Source: an uncultured Mycoplasmatota bacterium
Lineage (GTDB): Bacteria > Bacillota_I > Bacilli_A > RF39 > UBA660
Assembly: GCA_948469295.1 (NCBI GenBank)
Contig: CAOKLK010000033.1
Span: 1 to 6,875, forward strand
Length of the DNA: 6,875 nucleotides
Reading direction: 5' to 3'
In this document: positions 6,191-6,875 of the stretch, in pieces
Layout of the letters: each line of letters opens with the position of its first letter
Position numbering within the stretch: the first letter of the stretch is position 1
Program-made: the position numbers and the translations under genes
The notes under the pieces: model-generated
Told to the model about the DNA's origin: nothing
Seen by the model: the letters and a program-made list of their open reading frames with translations, nothing else
Database searches by the model: none

Positions 6191-6875
6191 CTAATGTTTC
6201 CATGATATTTGGTAACATTTGTTTTTTTCTAGATACTAAATCAGGAATGAATGATCCTTCTTCTAAATCTTCACGGTTAAAACTTTCTCGGATTAAATCT
6301 TTAGCTTCTGTATTAAATAGTACATAGGATCCATTTTTTATGATATCTGTAATAAATAAAGTTACTGCACCATATTCTCCTTTGGCTATTTCGTCAAGTT
6401 TTTCAATGTAGTCTTGAAGATTTGTTTTAATACTATCATAATCCATAGTAGTAATTTGGCTGATTCCCAAAGTTGTACTTCCCACTTTGTATGATTTAAA
6501 GTCTTGAAAGAATACTTCTTCGATACTCATCCCTTTGATCGAACTTGCTTCGGTAAGCATTTTTCGTCCATATTCTTCGATATCCACGTTAATTATTTGA
6601 GCTAATTTTTGAGCTGTTTTTTGATCTTCCTCGGTTGTGGTTGGACTTCTAAAAATTAAGGTATCTGAAAGGATGGCAGAAAGCATTAATCCAGCGATAT
6701 GTTCGGGAATTTCTATATTGTATTCTTGATACATTCTATAAATAATTGTACAAGTACAACCAACTGGCATAGAACGGAAATTTATAGGAACTGAGGTTCC
6801 AATTGCCCCTAGGTTATGATGATCTATAATTTCTTCAATTTCAGCTTCTTCAATTCCTGCGACACTTTGTTCTAA
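6177..6875 (-). CDS. ppaC: Manganese-dependent inorganic pyrophosphatase (DHH family), C-terminal part
   Basis: A family II pyrophosphatase hydrolyses cytoplasmic PPi to two phosphates using Mn2+ or Co2+, pulling biosynthetic reactions forward. The reading frame is open from the right edge to the stop at 6177-6179 (232 codons), so the 5' end is missing. The first Met inside it (6770) has no ribosome binding site and sits within the conserved FRSMPVG stretch; it is not the start. In window numbering, the DHH motif is at residues 18-20 (IIDHHN) and the metal-ligand Asp in LSDT at 71 (LMLSAILSDT). The DHHA2 domain covers about 120-230 and includes the substrate-binding SRKKQ motif (215-219). The wording VFFQDFKSYKVG and ISQITTMD is closer to the long Clostridium-type enzymes that carry regulatory CBS/DRTGG inserts than to the 309-residue B. 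subtilis form, but the part that would show the inserts is outside the window. It shares a terminator with the convergent kinase-like gene. The family assignment is certain; the long form is a guess. Confidence 0.96.
   Translation of the reverse strand, partial: LEQSVAGIEEAEIEEIIDHHNLGAIGTSVPINFRSMPVGCTCTIIYRMYQEYNIEIPEHIAGLMLSAILSDTLIFRSPTTTEEDQKTAQKLAQIINVDIEEYGRKMLTEASSIKGMSIEEVFFQDFKSYKVGSTTLGISQITTMDYDSIKTNLQDYIEKLDEIAKGEYGAVTLFITDIIKNGSYVLFNTEAKDLIRESFNREDLEEGSFIPDLVSRKKQMLPNIMETLEKRA

Noticed and set aside
6177..6770. Pyrophosphatase starting at the Met complementary to 6768-6770
   Set aside because: The open frame continues upstream through the essential DHH motif to the window edge, and there is no Shine-Dalgarno before this Met.
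1..6875. UGA-as-tryptophan genetic code, as in Mycoplasma
   Set aside because: All Trp codons in the intact genes are TGG, no in-frame TGA is needed, and proteins are full length under the standard bacterial code.
1..6875. Mobile element, CRISPR array, tRNA, rRNA or defence system
   Set aside because: I saw no transposase, terminal repeats, regularly spaced direct repeats, clover-leaf sequence or known defence gene. The content is ordinary chromosomal genes plus two unknowns.

Overview
The window is AT-rich, compactly organised bacterial chromosome. By eye the GC content is near 30% (not computed). Strong AGGTG/GGAGG Shine-Dalgarno sites, a SigA-type TTGACA-17-TATAAT promoter and the gene content point to a low-GC Bacillota (Firmicutes), perhaps a Bacilli or Erysipelotrichia-like gut lineage; that placement is inference. 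All five visible stop codons are TAA and every Trp in the intact genes is TGG, so nothing indicates the UGA=Trp code of Mycoplasma.

Layout, left to right. (1) 1-200, minus: start of a small unrecognised protein running off the left edge, with a near-perfect promoter. (2) 352-3156, minus: complete uvrA, the ATPase that recognises damage in nucleotide excision repair. It has its own promoter and terminator and no uvrB beside it. (3) 3257-4435, minus: an unrecognised protein with one N-terminal membrane anchor and a long extracytoplasmic part that looks repetitive and beta-rich. (4) 4517-5263, minus: a classical short-chain dehydrogenase/reductase. (5) 5352-6134, plus: the only plus-strand gene, a divergent protein-kinase/aminoglycoside-phosphotransferase-fold protein, transcribed divergently from (4). 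(6) 6177-6875, minus, running off the right edge: the C-terminal 232 residues of a DHH-family manganese-dependent inorganic pyrophosphatase, convergent with (5).

Most genes look like single transcription units. Hairpin/T-tract terminators lie after uvrA, after the membrane protein (overlapping its stop codon), probably after the reductase, and between the kinase-like gene and the pyrophosphatase, where one long hairpin overlaps both gene ends. Intergenic gaps are about 42-151 bp and are filled with promoters and terminators, so no gene-free stretch exceeds 300 bases.

The genes do not form one pathway: DNA repair, a membrane-anchored unknown, a reductase, a kinase-like unknown and a housekeeping pyrophosphatase. 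I see no mobile element, CRISPR array, tRNA, rRNA or recognisable defence cassette. The least explained items are the kinase-like protein, the anchored repeat protein, and a Gln-to-Gly change in the second ABC signature of UvrA.
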